A stretch of 64,000 nt of DNA. Origin: Oxyruncus cristatus. Lineage: Eukaryota; Chordata; Aves; Passeriformes; Cotingidae. Of this stretch, positions 24,171 to 36,351 are shown one piece after another (position 1 is the first letter of the stretch; each line of letters starts with the position of its first letter). The translations under genes were made by a program, and so were the position numbers. Location of the stretch: the NCBI GenBank assembly GCA_013399855.1, contig VXAY01004091.1, positions 256,009-320,008 of the forward strand, read 5' to 3'. The notes below the pieces were generated by a model. The model was not told the origin of the DNA, searched no databases, and saw only the letters and a list, made by a program, of their open reading frames with translations.

Positions 24171-24569
24171 GGTTTAGTAGCTAGCAGAGCAGGCAAACAA
24201 TGTATAAGAAGAAACCTCCTGAATAAGGACCTGCAGAATTGCTGCATGACTGACTGCTCATGCTGTCCTCAGCGCAGATTTGGTTGACTCCTACCCACAG
24301 GGCACAATCCCGTTGCTTGCTCTCTTCTCTGCTCCTTGCGATACGCACACACATCCAAAAGGTGCTAATTAGAGGATTAAAATGTCTGAGAAGTGTTCTG
24401 CTTGTTGAAGAGTTTTGGGCTGGTACCTGGCACCGGCAGGGAGCTGTGTTAGCCATGATTCCAGTAAAGGTTTCCAGTGAAGAGGTGGCACTTATTTATG
24501 TGCTACAGGCAGTGTCCCAGTAGCATCTTCTGCCTTGGCCTTTTCAATGGTAACTGGCACTTAAATGAC

Positions 24570-24880
24570 CCTGATGGAGAGAGACTGTTTACAATGGCAT
24601 ATAGTGACAGGACAAGGGGTAGTGGCTTCAAACTGAAAGAGAGTAGGTTTAGATTAGATATTAAGAGGAAATTGTTTACTGTGAGGGTGGTGAAGCACTG
24701 GAACAGGTTGCCCAGAGAAGTCTTGGATGCCCTATTCCTGGAAATGTTCAAGGCCAGGCTGGATAGAGCTCTGAGTATCCTGGTCTAGTGAAAGGTGTCC
24801 CTGCCCATGGCAAGGGAGTTGGAACTAGATAATCTTTAAGGTCCCTTCCAACCCAAATCATTCTGTGACTCATTCTATGA
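24570..24880 (+). mobile_element. CR1 LINE, 5'-truncated 3' end
   Basis: This is the 3' end of a chicken-repeat-1 retrotransposon on the + strand. Diagnostic boxes in order: AGTGACAGGACAAGGGGTAG, GAGGGTGGTGAAGCACTGGA, CAGGTTGCCCAGAGAAG, TTCAAGGCCAGGCTGGAT, TGCCCATGGCAAGGGAGTTG, GGTCCCTTCCAACCC, and the tip ATTCTGTGACTCATTCTATGA. CR1 inserts by target-primed reverse transcription and is usually cut short at its 5' end, as here. It ends in the family's short tandem tip without poly-A. Divergence looks modest. Confidence 0.96.
24573..24788 (+). pseudogene. CR1 ORF2 C-terminal fragment
   Basis: In one frame the CR1 copy still reads about 71 codons of the extreme C-terminus of the CR1 ORF2 protein (endonuclease/reverse transcriptase), ending at a stop at its expected place before the 3' UTR. 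Visible family words are [37 protein letters not shown] and LEMFKARLD. No catalytic part is present, so it has no activity. An upstream in-frame ATG at 24477 lies outside the element and is fortuitous. Confidence 0.9.
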
Positions 24881-27800
24881 ACTCAGACACCAAGAGCTTT
24901 GCAAGTGGGTTTAGAGGAAACAGCAGCCAGGTATTGAAGATCTGCTCAGTGATTTCCCATTTCTCTGATTCCCCTCTGTTCTCATGTCTTGATAATATTC
25001 ATTGCAGCTCTTAGTGACAGAAGAGGGAAAGAATAAGATCCAACATTTATGACCCTAATCTGCAATAAAGCTTGAAGGAGAAGGAGAGCACCAAGGTTTT
25101 GTGGGGCCTGAACGTAAATACAGACCGGAATATGACTTATCTACAGATGGGGATGGGATGCAGACAATTGGTCTTGATAGCAAAGGCAACCGATTTCCTG
25201 CCATGTTTGTCCTCTTTCAGGCAGAATTGGGTATTCTCAGCTCTACAGATTTGCACCACTTGAAATGTGAAGTGCATCTCCATGGAGCTGGAGTCTCTTG
25301 CACACAACTATTCAAATCTCATTCTCAAAATATGTATATGCCATGGAGACCTTGCAAACTGCAAGCTGGTTGTGCTGTTTTGCTGCTCCAACCCTTGACA
25401 AATTAAGAAAATAAAACTTCATCCAAGGCAATTTTGTCAGCTCCATCCCTCCATCAGCATTTGCAATATCAGTTAAATAAACATGCTGCAAACTCACCTG
25501 CTTGTGACTGCCCTTAGAGATAGTCTCTGATGATCAAACTGGTACAACATGAGATCTCAATTCCTTTTTGCCTAAGATCCATGGCAAGTGGGGGAATTGC
25601 ATGATATAGGACTTTAAGACGATAATATGACTCTAAGATGTACAAATACGTAAGATTGCTTGGAATTATACACTTTGCATATTTGAATGAGAGAGTTCTG
25701 AGAGAATCAAGGAACATTTCAGAGAGATTACAGGGAACACAAGGGAAATTTTTACTTAAAAATTGTATATACAGAGCTGACTTTAGACACCTGCAGAATA
25801 ACTATTAAAAATTAAATTACTAAGCCTAAACTAACTAAAATGTCCTAATTCCCCTACCTGCGCCAAACCCTGATCAGCCAGTTAAGTTCCCATGGGTACG
25901 CAGCCTTCTGGAAGGTGATGGTGTATTTAAAGCACAGTAGTAATTATTCAGGTCTCTACATTTAATGATATCTATGGCTGGCCCAGCACTTTGGCTGTGC
26001 AGTGCTACACCAGAGAATGTATTTCAATCTCCAGACCCAGTCTCTCATTCCCCAAGCTTGCAAATCCAGGCATGTTGCGAGGAAGAATATGCTCGAATGT
26101 GGGACAAACTTATGGAGGAAGTGCTGTCAAGACACATTCCATTCCTTCCACGTTTCCTTGGGCCTAAGTCCTCTCCAAAAACCCACTTCAAATTTAGATT
26201 TAAGCCCTGCATATGTCTCCTGCTTGCCTTGCAGACATGCATTACTAGGCCATAAGGAAATACTGTCTTATTGTCCCCTGTCTGGAGCAACCATTGTCAT
26301 TTTCAGTTGCTATTTGCTCAGAAAACAGTGGCTTCTGGATAACAAGGGCTGACGTGACCCAGTCTGCAAATACTGTGTTGTGGCAGCCTGAAAGATAATG
26401 TGTGTTGCCGCTGAATTCACAAAGGAGAAAAACTTTGAAACATTTTAAAAATGCAGGTGCACAAATTACTCATGCCAGGAGCAGCAGTGGCATTTTGTAA
26501 TAAAATCTTGTGTTTATTCTCCACTGTTGAATACACATACCTTACAGTTCCCAGGAGAACATCGTCCTGTGCTATCCAATGAACAATTTACAGATGGATT
26601 AAATACATGTGCAAAATGAAATAAAACTTGCAGATTTATAACAGGCATAGGTTAACCTTGCAGTCAGATTCTCATTGCTATGAATGGGCATTTGGCTCAT
26701 TTAAGAATGTCACATTTTTCCTTATTTTTCCTTTGTCTCAAATTTCAGGTTATTTTTGTAAGACATTTTAATATTAAGAATGTTACTGCATTTTCAGTAC
26801 AAAGCTACATCCAAATAATCAGCAAGAACTAAGCACAACACAAACCGTTTAGGCATTTTCTACCTTGATTGCTTGGTCTTACAGAAATTTGCTTTGTTTG
26901 ATACCAATATCATATGTAGCATAGACAAAAAGTCCAGAGGTCCAGAGTCTAACAGTGATTTGAGGAAAGTCTCTACTGAATGAGTGCTGAGTTTGTGGAC
27001 TCCAGCAACAGTTAATATAAATAATAAGAAGGGTTGCTGCAAACTCATCTATTGATCTGAAAATTTCAGTCTGCCTCATGTGACAGTTATTGTCTAGACT
27101 CTACATATTATTTTGAAGAATATTTTTTCAATACAAATCATTTGCTCAAAACTCTTATTGGAAAACAGGGAGAGCAGGCTGCTTCATCTTTTTGCAGTGG
27201 CTTGGCATCTGCACCAGTTCTCACTTGGTCTTTCCTTCCTCATTAGTTCCCCCAGCCTCTCACAGAAAAGAATTGCATTTAGCAGAGTGGAGAGAACACA
27301 AATGTCCCATGTTTTAGGTCCATGAGAATCTTACTTAAGTGAAAGACATGGTCCCTGGAGTCAGCAGAGGTATATTTGCACTGGTATATTTTCACTATTA
27401 TAAACCATAGGGCTATTCTGTAAAGGCAAAAAAACAAAACAAAACAAAAAAAAAACAAACATGCTGAAAGGGAAACAAAAACATACCCTCCAGTATATTA
27501 TGAATATTTCTCTCCCTTACTGTCTGCTGCTGCTAACATCAAGCAATGGCAAGTGTAGATTGATCAGTCATTGTGGGCAGCATGCTGGGCTGATGGATCA
27601 GCAGTGGCATATGTGCAGCTGTGCAAGTCTGGTATCAAGGTGTGTCAGCCTGTCTCTGCTACCTCGCTGCCCATCCAAGCCATCTTTTGTTTCTATTGTT
27701 ATAGTTCCATCAATCTGGCACACGAAAAGAGGAATCACAATATTCCTCATTGCAGGTCTGTCTGTCTGTCTCACTTACACCCACCAAGTCCTTGGCAACC

Positions 27801-30800
27801 ATCAGCTCCCCCCAGCTGGAATGGGCTTTGTTTTTCCCTTCATGAGACCATTTGCATTCAGTTTGAACCAGACTTTATTTCACCTGGTTCATTCTGGGGG
27901 AGCAAGAGAAGTGGTTGTATTTGGAAGCCTTGATTCTCTTCTCTCACCTGTTTTGCAAACACATAGCACCATTGGCATTAATCCTAATGATGCTTAATCT
28001 CTGGAGAGATCCAGGACCTTAATGCAACTGAAAAGCATCAGCTGTGTCTTTTTCCAGTGCTGTTTTTTTCTAGTGATGTCAGGAGTCACAAGCTGGTGTG
28101 CTTGGGAACAGAGAAATTCAGGTGACTGACAACATTGAGCAGAAATCCATCCATGCCCCTGGAGAGCCAGTATACCCAACAGACTGGCACACAGGTAAGC
28201 ACTGCTGCTCAGGGAGAAAAATGCTGACACAAGGTGAGATATAAGCAGAAACAGACTGCAACACAGACAAATCAGAGCTGAGCTGTTTGCAGAATTTTTT
28301 CTTTCACATGTATTTTGATTCTAGAGACATTTCATTTGTAGCACAAATTGATGCTTTTGTCTATTGGTTTCTTTCACGAGTGTGCTTTGACAGTAGGAGG
28401 ATGCTCAGTGCAAGTTTCATCTTTGTTAACACAGAGAATGTGTAATTGATCACTCCTATTAGGCACACCAATTTATAATGCTTCTCACAAACTTTCTATG
28501 AGACAACACTTATTTAAAGAAGAGAAGAGACAAAGCAACCCATCAAATATAGAATATACCAAGTTTCTTTCCTATAAAATCAAACCCACCAGCCCAGTGG
28601 CTTTTCCCTGGAAAGCAGCAGAGAAAAATCAGCGTTTTCTAGGACCTCAACCAAAGCTGCTGTATTATTCTGTCTCCAATAATATATACACAGTGACTAC
28701 CACTTGGAGCTGCTGGGCACATAGTCCACTGTAATTTCACTTTTCATTTTGCACTGTAAGTTAAATTTCAGCATTTAGTTTTGAATTTTCATTGGGAATA
28801 GTCACAGAACAATTAAGAAAATCATTCTGTTTTGGTGAATGTTGCACACATCTAGCTCCTATTGACATAAGCACTGGATAGGGAGACCAGGCTGTGGAAA
28901 ACACGACCAAGATAGTTCTTTAGGAATGGGTGGTTCAGCTGTAACCAAAGCAAAAGTTCACCCAGTGCAGAGCTGCTGGCCGCTCTGCTCTACACAGAAT
29001 ATACAGATTCTTGATTTTCTCTAGATTCTCCCTTACATGGCTTTATAGACATTTACTGAGTTACTTAGTGAAGAAAAACTTGACCTTTAAACCTTTCTTG
29101 GGATTTAACTTGGTAATGTAGTATGGTTTCTCTCATGAGTTTCAGAGAATTCTGCTCTAAGTCCTCATTGTGATTATTTATTTACTTTGGTCAGGCATGT
29201 ATTTATACACTTAAGAGCAATTTATTTAATGCTTTAGAAGGTGTAAGTATGTGTATTATTTGCAATATGTGCCACATTTTTAATGACATAGTTTTATGGA
29301 GCTGATATAATTGTGATGTTCAATGATACTTGTAAATAGAGATAGTCTTTCATCATTTTCCTTTTCCTTTTATTAAGATCACATTATATATACACATGCT
29401 GGATGTTTGAGGAGGAGAGAGATGAAGGGTTATGATGGCAGCAGATATGTTGACTTTGAGGCACAATTATGGTGAGACAGCTTGTCCCTCTCCTTCAGGA
29501 AAGGTCACAGAAGTTGCTACTGCTTGGTACCTCTGATATACTGTGAGATGTAGTGCGTGTTACTACCTACAGATGAGCACATCATGCAGCGTAAACGTGC
29601 TCTGGAGTCCAGCCTCATAGAATATGTGCCCTTTACCTAAAAAGTGTCCTTGATTCTTCCGAGGAGATTGCTGTTTGGATACCTTTCAAACTCCAACCCT
29701 GTGAAGTTATTTTACATGGGTAGCCCAACCTGTCTGAAGTTAGAGAGCAAGTTGCACCGTATCATGCCTGGCATTAGATTATTCAGACAATAGAGTGAGA
29801 GGCACAAGGAAATTCCACCTGTGATTACTTCATGAAACCAAATGCTTTGTATGACCAAGTGATTAAAGTACTGAATCAAGGCTAGTTATTATACACTGTG
29901 GTTATGCCATAAAATAAGAGACACCACACAATTATAAAGTAGCTCTAGGAACAAAATGTTATCTTACCTTAGTATTAATAATCAGTTATATGGTCTTGCA
30001 GTACTGTAAAATTGTACATTTTGACCATACCTTTACTTCTGAATGGTTATAATATTTGAAGGAGAAAAATCTTTCTGATTATTGTGCCCTAAGGACATCA
30101 GGGTCACAGCTCTGATTACAGAGGTAACCTTTTTGTTCTGCTGCATTCATTACATAAATTGGCAACTTATTAGTTGCAATTACTTCTTTCTTGGATTAAT
30201 TTATGTTGTAATTCTTTATTTCAAAAGTAATCGACACATACAATTTATGTGTTATGGACAAAGGCTTTGTTATTGCTTGGTTGCCATTTCTGTTCCTTAC
30301 TTGTGCATCTAATGCTTCTAACACCAGATCTGTTTTCACATTTCTCCTTGTTTAGAATCAATGTGAATGTGTTTCACCAACAGACAGGTAAAGTGGCTGG
30401 GATTAGAGACAATTACAGATGAAGTGTTCAGCAAATACCCACCAACTGAGGTTCAAAAGGTTTCTTTTTAGTCCCTGCAGTGTATTATCCTTGTCAACAC
30501 AGGCTACAATTGCGGCCATGGCCCCTAAATGCCACCAACTGGAGATGTACACAGGCTTCATCAAAACCAAGCCTCCTCAGCCCCATTTCTTCACTGGTTC
30601 CCACCCTTGAGTGCATGGTAGTTCAGAGATCTCTTCAAAATAAGCAAGGGGCAGCTACAAGCTCTCCAGCCCCACTCCCACAAAATTCATCTGGTCAGTC
30701 TGTCATTTCCATAGCTAAGGAAACACTCGTGTGTGTACTTACTTGCTTTATCAACAGGTATTACAGACAGATAAAGCTGATAAGCGCTTTCAGTTCAGCT

Positions 30801-32789
30801 TAATGCCCCCATGCTGTAGGCTTCTCTGTGCTTTTCTTTCACCATGTTGCTTTCAGTGGGAGATTTTCACGTTTTTTTTGGAGGGCTCAGAGGGCTAAAG
30901 CCCCCTCGTGAGCGCTGTGCACTGTGTCATACTCCTCTGCAAACTCTGAGAGGGAGACCTTGCACTGCTGCACAGCCCTCACCATGAGCATCATGGCTGC
31001 ATTTGCCACTGAAAGACCAAGCTTATGTTCAGATGCTCCAAGGATATCTGCAGTTTGTGGTGCAGCTATACTTGAAGGCCAGTTGGGACTTGAAACTGGC
31101 TTTACTTATAACTCCTCTGCATAAAATGTATACTTTTATTACAGATTTAACCAGTGTCTGGACTAGTATGGCTCAGACACTATCCAGGAGAAAACAAATG
31201 GATAAATTTCCCTTCTTTACCATCAAAATCCATGGTCAGTCTTCAAATCTATTTGTCTTTTCCCAAAGACCTTTTTTCTTGAAACTCATAAGCATTCATC
31301 CCATCTCTTCAACCACCTTTCTTCATGAATAAGCACTTACTCTGGGAATTCCCTGTGGGGCTAATCATTCTGCTTACAGAAGGGACCTTGCCTTAGATGC
31401 TTTGTGGATAGCCAGCCCTTTGTAAGTGTGAACGAAATGCAGCTTCAACTCTAAGATGGCTGTCCCTCCCTCTCGTCAGCTCCACTGACACATGCATCCC
31501 TCCTATTAGTGTAGTCTGTGGTTTTTTACTTTTAGATTATCTTCTCCTTGGGGCAGGAGTTGTGTTTTGGTATATTTCTGTGAAGTTCATATAATCAGAG
31601 AGCTCTGATCTTGACTGGAACCTCTTGGCATTACTGTAATATAAATATTATATAACAGTTGAGGAAATACCATCTCCTGACTTCTGGGAACTCTTCCCCT
31701 GTCATCTTCCCCCCTCTCCCACCCTCCCTTGTACCTTACTCCCTTTGTTCTCAAAGGCAGCTGCTACTGCATTTTACGCATACAAACACATGTGCAGAAA
31801 GAGCAAGATGTAACCTTGTAACCATTTCACCTTGATTTTTCAGAAGAGTTTCTTGAAGATGTTACCTGCGGCCCAGGGTGATATGAATTAGTGGACAATG
31901 TGTGGATGAAAGAGTGAAGGGGTATGATAAATGCCACTAATTAGTGTCTAATTGTAGCTGATGTTATATACATCTTTGTTGTGTCCAAAAACACCCATTA
32001 AAGGAATATTAAGGCTGCAAAGCAAGCACAGAAGAGTCAGGAGATGAGAGAATTAAGTCTTTCTTCATCCAGTGTTTGTGAGATTTTGCACTATGAAGTA
32101 AAGCAAGAAATTTGAGGGGATAGAAAAAAAGAAAGCTCTTTTACTTCAGATTTGATCTTTAACAGTTCCAACAATGTTTTAGTCTTACTGTTTCTGACCC
32201 CAGCCACAAGGCAATGCTCCTGCCATGTCTATTGGCTCCCACCTTCAAGTAGTCAGGCATTGGTTTCTCCCTTAAAACTGGGAAAGCACACCAACTTAGA
32301 TTCCTTCCATCCAGCTCCATCCACATGTGGTTCTTGTTACCCACAATGCCCATAAAAAGCATTGGCTGTTTTTCCAGCAGTTCGTGTTTCTTCCCTTTCC
32401 CTGCCTTTCTTCAGAAACCACTCTCTTCATTAGTTTCTTTCCACTGTAAATAGTCAACTACAAGTAAAAGTGCACAGGCACAGGATCCATGGCTATTACT
32501 GCCTGGGAGGTACTTCTGGATATCTGCTGCAGTGTTCGGCCAAGTAAACCCTTCTGAAATTTGGGGAGAGTGAGGAACAGAAAGTAGTACTGAGAAACAG
32601 CTGTGATGCTCTGTAGTGGCAAACAAACCACTGGGAGGTCTGAATTTCCAAGCAAATAAACCATGGGAGAACAGAGGAGCAGAGCTAGAGCTGTGGCTGT
32701 ACGCAAAGATGGCTTTGGGGTGTAAAGGTGAGAACGGGAACGTAACACTGCCTCTTTACCGTGGAAAACTGTTGAGAAGAGGGACTTTA
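24881..32789. other. Long unique stretch, no confirmed gene
   Basis: AT-rich sequence without recognisable genes. An A-rich patch with AAAAC words lies at 27428-27460, and a short CTGT run at 27761-27776. The 178-codon frame at 27461-27997 is unrecognised and discussed among the findings. The overlapping minus-strand frames at 32411-32880 have no domain. A segment with splice-like edges lies at 28074-28194. Confidence 0.45.
27428..27460 (+). repeat. A-rich low-complexity tract
   Basis: Runs of A interrupted by single C bases (AAAAC-type units). No element precedes it that I recognise. Confidence 0.8.
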
Positions 32790-32796
32790 CACTGAG

Positions 32797-33141
32797 AACT
32801 GGCTGAATGGCAGATCCCAGATGGTCATAATCAGTGGCACAGAGCCTAGTTGGAGACCTGTCGTTAGTGGTGTCCCCCAAGGTTCAATATTGGACCCAGT
32901 TCTGTTTAATTTACCCACCAATGTGTTGGATGAAGGGCAGGAGTGCCTCTTCAGCAAGTTCACTGATGACACAAAGCTAGGAGGAGTGCGTGATACCCCA
33001 GAGGGCTGTGCAGCCCTTCAGAGGGACCTTGACAGGCTGGAGAGGTGGGCAGAGAACTGTCTGAAATTCAACAAAGGCAAATGCAGGGTCCTGCACCCAG
33101 GGAAGAATAACCACAGGCACCAGTACAGGCTGGGTGGGTGA
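32797..33141 (+). pseudogene. CR1 reverse-transcriptase fragment
   Basis: This open stretch carries recognisable RT motifs of CR1 ORF2. SGVPQGSIL is the conserved PQG motif of the RT palm. [10 protein letters not shown] is the catalytic FADD motif, with A changed to T and both aspartates kept. [27 protein letters not shown] is the following region, seen as [10 protein letters not shown] and [11 protein letters not shown]. The frame closes at 33141, where family members continue. The first in-frame ATG at 32821 is internal to the domain and is not a genuine start. The fragment lacks the endonuclease and the N-terminal half of RT, so it is inactive. Confidence 0.93.
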
Positions 33142-33361
33142 CCTGTTGGGAAGCATCTCTGAGGAGAAGGACCTGAGGGTCCTGGTGATCAGCAAGCTGT
33201 CCGTGAACCAGCAGCCAAGAAGGCCAGTGGTATCCTGGGATGCATTAGGAAGAGCATTGCCAACAGGTTGAGAGAGCTGATCCTGCCCGATCTACTCAGC
33301 GCTGGTGAGGCCATATCTGGAGTGCTGTGTCCAGTTCTGAGGTCTCCAGTACAAGAGAGAC

Positions 33362-33748
33362 ATGGAACTCCTGGAGCGGGTCGAGAAGTGTGAAACAAAA
33401 GTGATTAAGGGACTGGATCATCTCTGTTATAAGGAAAGGCTGAGAGAGTTGGGCATGTTCAGCCTTGAGAAGAGACAACCAAGAGGGGACCTTATCAATG
33501 TCTATAAGTATCTTAAGGGAGGGTGTCAAGAGGACGGAGCCAGGCTCTTCTCGGTGGTGCCAAGCAACAGGATAAGAGGCAATGGGCAAAAACTGATGCA
33601 CAGGAAGTTCCACCTGAACATAAGGAAGAACTTCTCTACTGTACAGGTGACCGGGCAATGGAACAGATTGCCCAGGGAGGCCGTGGAATCTCCCTCACTG
33701 GAGATATTCAAGAACTGTCTGGATACACTTCTGTGCACTGTGCTCTAG
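33362..33748 (+). pseudogene. CR1 ORF2 C-terminal fragment, shifted frame
   Basis: About 128 codons of the CR1 ORF2 C-terminal region lie in a different frame from the RT fragment upstream. Family words include [81 protein letters not shown] and CLDTLL. The ATG at 33362 is an internal methionine of the family protein. The region between 33141 and 33362 is still homologous but crosses frames, with at least one frameshift and a loss of roughly 15 bases after AACCAGCAG near 33211. Confidence 0.93.
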
Positions 33749-33828
33749 GATAACACTGCTAAAGCAGGGAGGTTGGACCAGATGACCCACTGTGGTCCCT
33801 TCCAGCCTTACAGATTCCGTGATTCTGT

Positions 33829-36320
33829 AATTGTCTTACGGAAAATAATATCAATAGCATTTGAAACACTGGAACAAATGACCCAACACTGAATGAGATG
33901 GGAGGAGAAGGAGAAAAGGAAAGACACCTACAAGCTCTGGTCCAAGATGGATACTTTTAATGCTAATTAAAAGCAGGATAATAGGAAGAGATTATTGAGA
34001 GAAATATGTCCACCTAATAGACTTAAAGGAATATGTCTGAGTAGTAAAGACTCAGGGAAAGCATAGAAGCAAAATGTGCCCAAAATATTGGACAAGTACA
34101 CAGGTTTACAGCAAAGGAGCTTGTGAGTGAAGGCATAGCAGGTTTCTCTCAGCCAAGAAGAGGTTCTTTCAAGAGAGCAATGTCTCAGTATTCCCTTTTC
34201 TCTGACATCTGGCAGCAATGAAAGTGGAATCTTTTCCACAAATACCCCAGGTATGTTTGCCATGAGGATTTTGGGGTCTTAGCTATCTTTTCTTCAGTGC
34301 CTCAGCTTTTCCTGCAGTGTGAAGAAATTTCTTTCTGGTGATGCAGACTTAATGTTCTTCAATTTATGTAAAGTTAAGGGCACATTTGCTTTCTAACTGA
34401 TAGTCCAGTGGTCTAATGCAGCACTATCTCCTGCTCCTAGAAAGTGTTAATTTGACTAAGTCACGGTCTGCTTCCTCCTCTGTACTGCAAATATTGTCCT
34501 GCTGCCTGCAAAGCTGGCAAAGTGACATGATTTCAAGGGATTTCTTGCGCCTTCTCCCACCTGCTGGTCCTTACTTGAGCATGTGTGTTTAGCCCAGCAT
34601 GGGCAACATCCCGTGCCACTTTTCTGAACTTTTCTGGCCTCTAGTTTCAGTTTTATAGTAATATAGTTAGCCATAGAAGAGTCCATCCTCTATAAACTAT
34701 GCTGTGATGCATTCTAATGTTTTCTTAAAGGATTAATTTGAAATCTGCCAGTAATCACCTTCAGTTTGTTTTGATCACAACCACAGTCTTATCAGGTCTC
34801 AGGTAGCCTCCCGAACAGTAAGACCTAGTCTTCATCATGAGCCCAGACACAAAAACCCCTGTGATTTTTTCGTCCTCCTTTTCATTTTGTTTAATAACAT
34901 TCCTCTCCTGTGTTTCATTCTTACGTGAAGTACGGAAACTCCTCAGATTTCTAAAATACGTCTTCACAATCAGCTTTTGCTCTGAAACTTCACAGCAGTC
35001 TGGCAGGCACGCCAGTTACTGCTAGAAATAAGACTGCCTTGTGATTGCCCCCACCATTTGCAGACACAGAAAGAAGAACTCTTCAAACCTTCTCCAATTG
35101 TACTCTACATTCCCAAAGCATTTTAATTCTTACTAGACTCACGCTCCACCTTTTTTTTTTTTTTTTGGTGTTACAGAGGTTATCTTCCTTGTTGCCTTTG
35201 ACCCCTGGTGCTACATGGCATTGAGTGGCCACTCTGGGTCTGCCCATACCACGCAGTTCTCAGCTGTGGAAGAGGCACTTCATGAGACACAGGGTAGGTT
35301 ACACAGAGCAGAGCTGTCTCAGTGCTTTTCTTTCAGTTCAGGTATGGGGTGGACATACCCTTGCTCATAAATCTCTTGTGTTGTTCGTTGTCTGATCACA
35401 GATGGCTGCCTATAGGCATAAGGTCTTCTGCAATGCCCCATCTGGACTGCTCAGCTCCTCCAAGGCTCCGTCTTCTGCAGCACACAGTATCCTGTAAATA
35501 CTCAGAGGTTTCAGCAGCAAAGGTTCTTCTAAGCACAACACAGGTTGTTTTTACTATAAGTGCTGACTTTAAACAGTATATAATTTAGCCAAAATCTGAC
35601 AGATTTATGTAGGGCACAACAAAAGCAACTCTCAGTACCAGTTTTCAAGATTTTATGACCAGCTGCCTTGGAATAACTTCTGGATTCTGTTTTGGATCAT
35701 AAGGTGTTAGTAAGTGAATGTGGAGACTGTTCCCATAGCCTTTTTGAACTACCTGTCTGTGATTAATTAATGGACAACTCTGAACGATTGTACCTCTCCG
35801 CCAACCTCCATGTTTGTGCAGTGACTAACATGGTGATGTCAGTTCTTACTAATGTATTTGCCAATTAGGAAGATTTAGTGTGGTGACTGAGGACAGCTGA
35901 GCGTTGGTGGCAAATCTGTAATTGTCCAAGTCAAATATCTGAGAACTGGGTGTTAGAAAAAGTGCTAGGTTTTACCCTCATGTGGGTCTGACTGTGAATC
36001 TTTCTGCAACAGTTCAGTTTGTATCACATCAGGACACATCAGTCACATCTTATTATGTCACAGCGAATCACTTTCTGGCTCACCATAATACTTAATCAAC
36101 AAACCCAATGCCATGTGCCACACTCCAAAGCATCAGTCAAGCAAATACAATCAAGGAAATGTCTTGATCTTCTTTGTATCCCTCCAAGAGACTGCCAGTA
36201 TTGGAAGTACCTCAAAGCTCCACCAAAGCAAGCATCCCATTATGCAAGACCCCTATATAAGCTGCAGAAAGAAATCTTCCTCAACAAGCTTGCAAGTGGG
36301 AAGCAATACAACCTGACTGT
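33829..36320. other. Unique DNA, no gene seen
   Basis: AT-rich sequence with a T run at 35151-35166. Short frames only, no recognised domain or repeat. Confidence 0.55.
35151..35166. repeat. Poly-T run, 16 bases
   Basis: A mononucleotide run with no recognisable element on either side. Confidence 0.9.
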
Positions 36321-36351
36321 GCACACACACACACACACACGCACACACACA
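36321..36351. repeat. CA dinucleotide microsatellite
   Basis: About 15 CA units with one CG interruption. It is likely polymorphic between individuals. Confidence 0.95.

Larger units (their letters stand above)
32790..33828 (+). mobile_element. CR1 LINE fragment with RT domain and 3' UTR
   Basis: This is the longest transposon in the window: about 1.04 kb of CR1, starting inside ORF2 near ACTGGCTGAATGG and running through the reverse transcriptase, the ORF2 C-terminus and a short 3' UTR to GATTCCGTGATTCTGT. The 5' truncation is typical. Its 3' end (AGGTTGGACCAGATGACCC, GGTCCCTTCCAGCC, GATTCTGT) differs from the copy at 24570, which ends in ATTCTATGA, so the two belong to different CR1 subfamilies. 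The exact subfamily cannot be assigned without a library search. It is broken by frameshifts and a small deletion near 33210. Confidence 0.96.

Noticed and set aside
32458..32880. 140-codon minus-strand frame
   Set aside because: It overlaps the start of the CR1 element on the opposite strand and has no recognised product.
33296..33658. 120-codon minus-strand frame
   Set aside because: It is the antisense shadow of the CR1 ORF2 C-terminal region.
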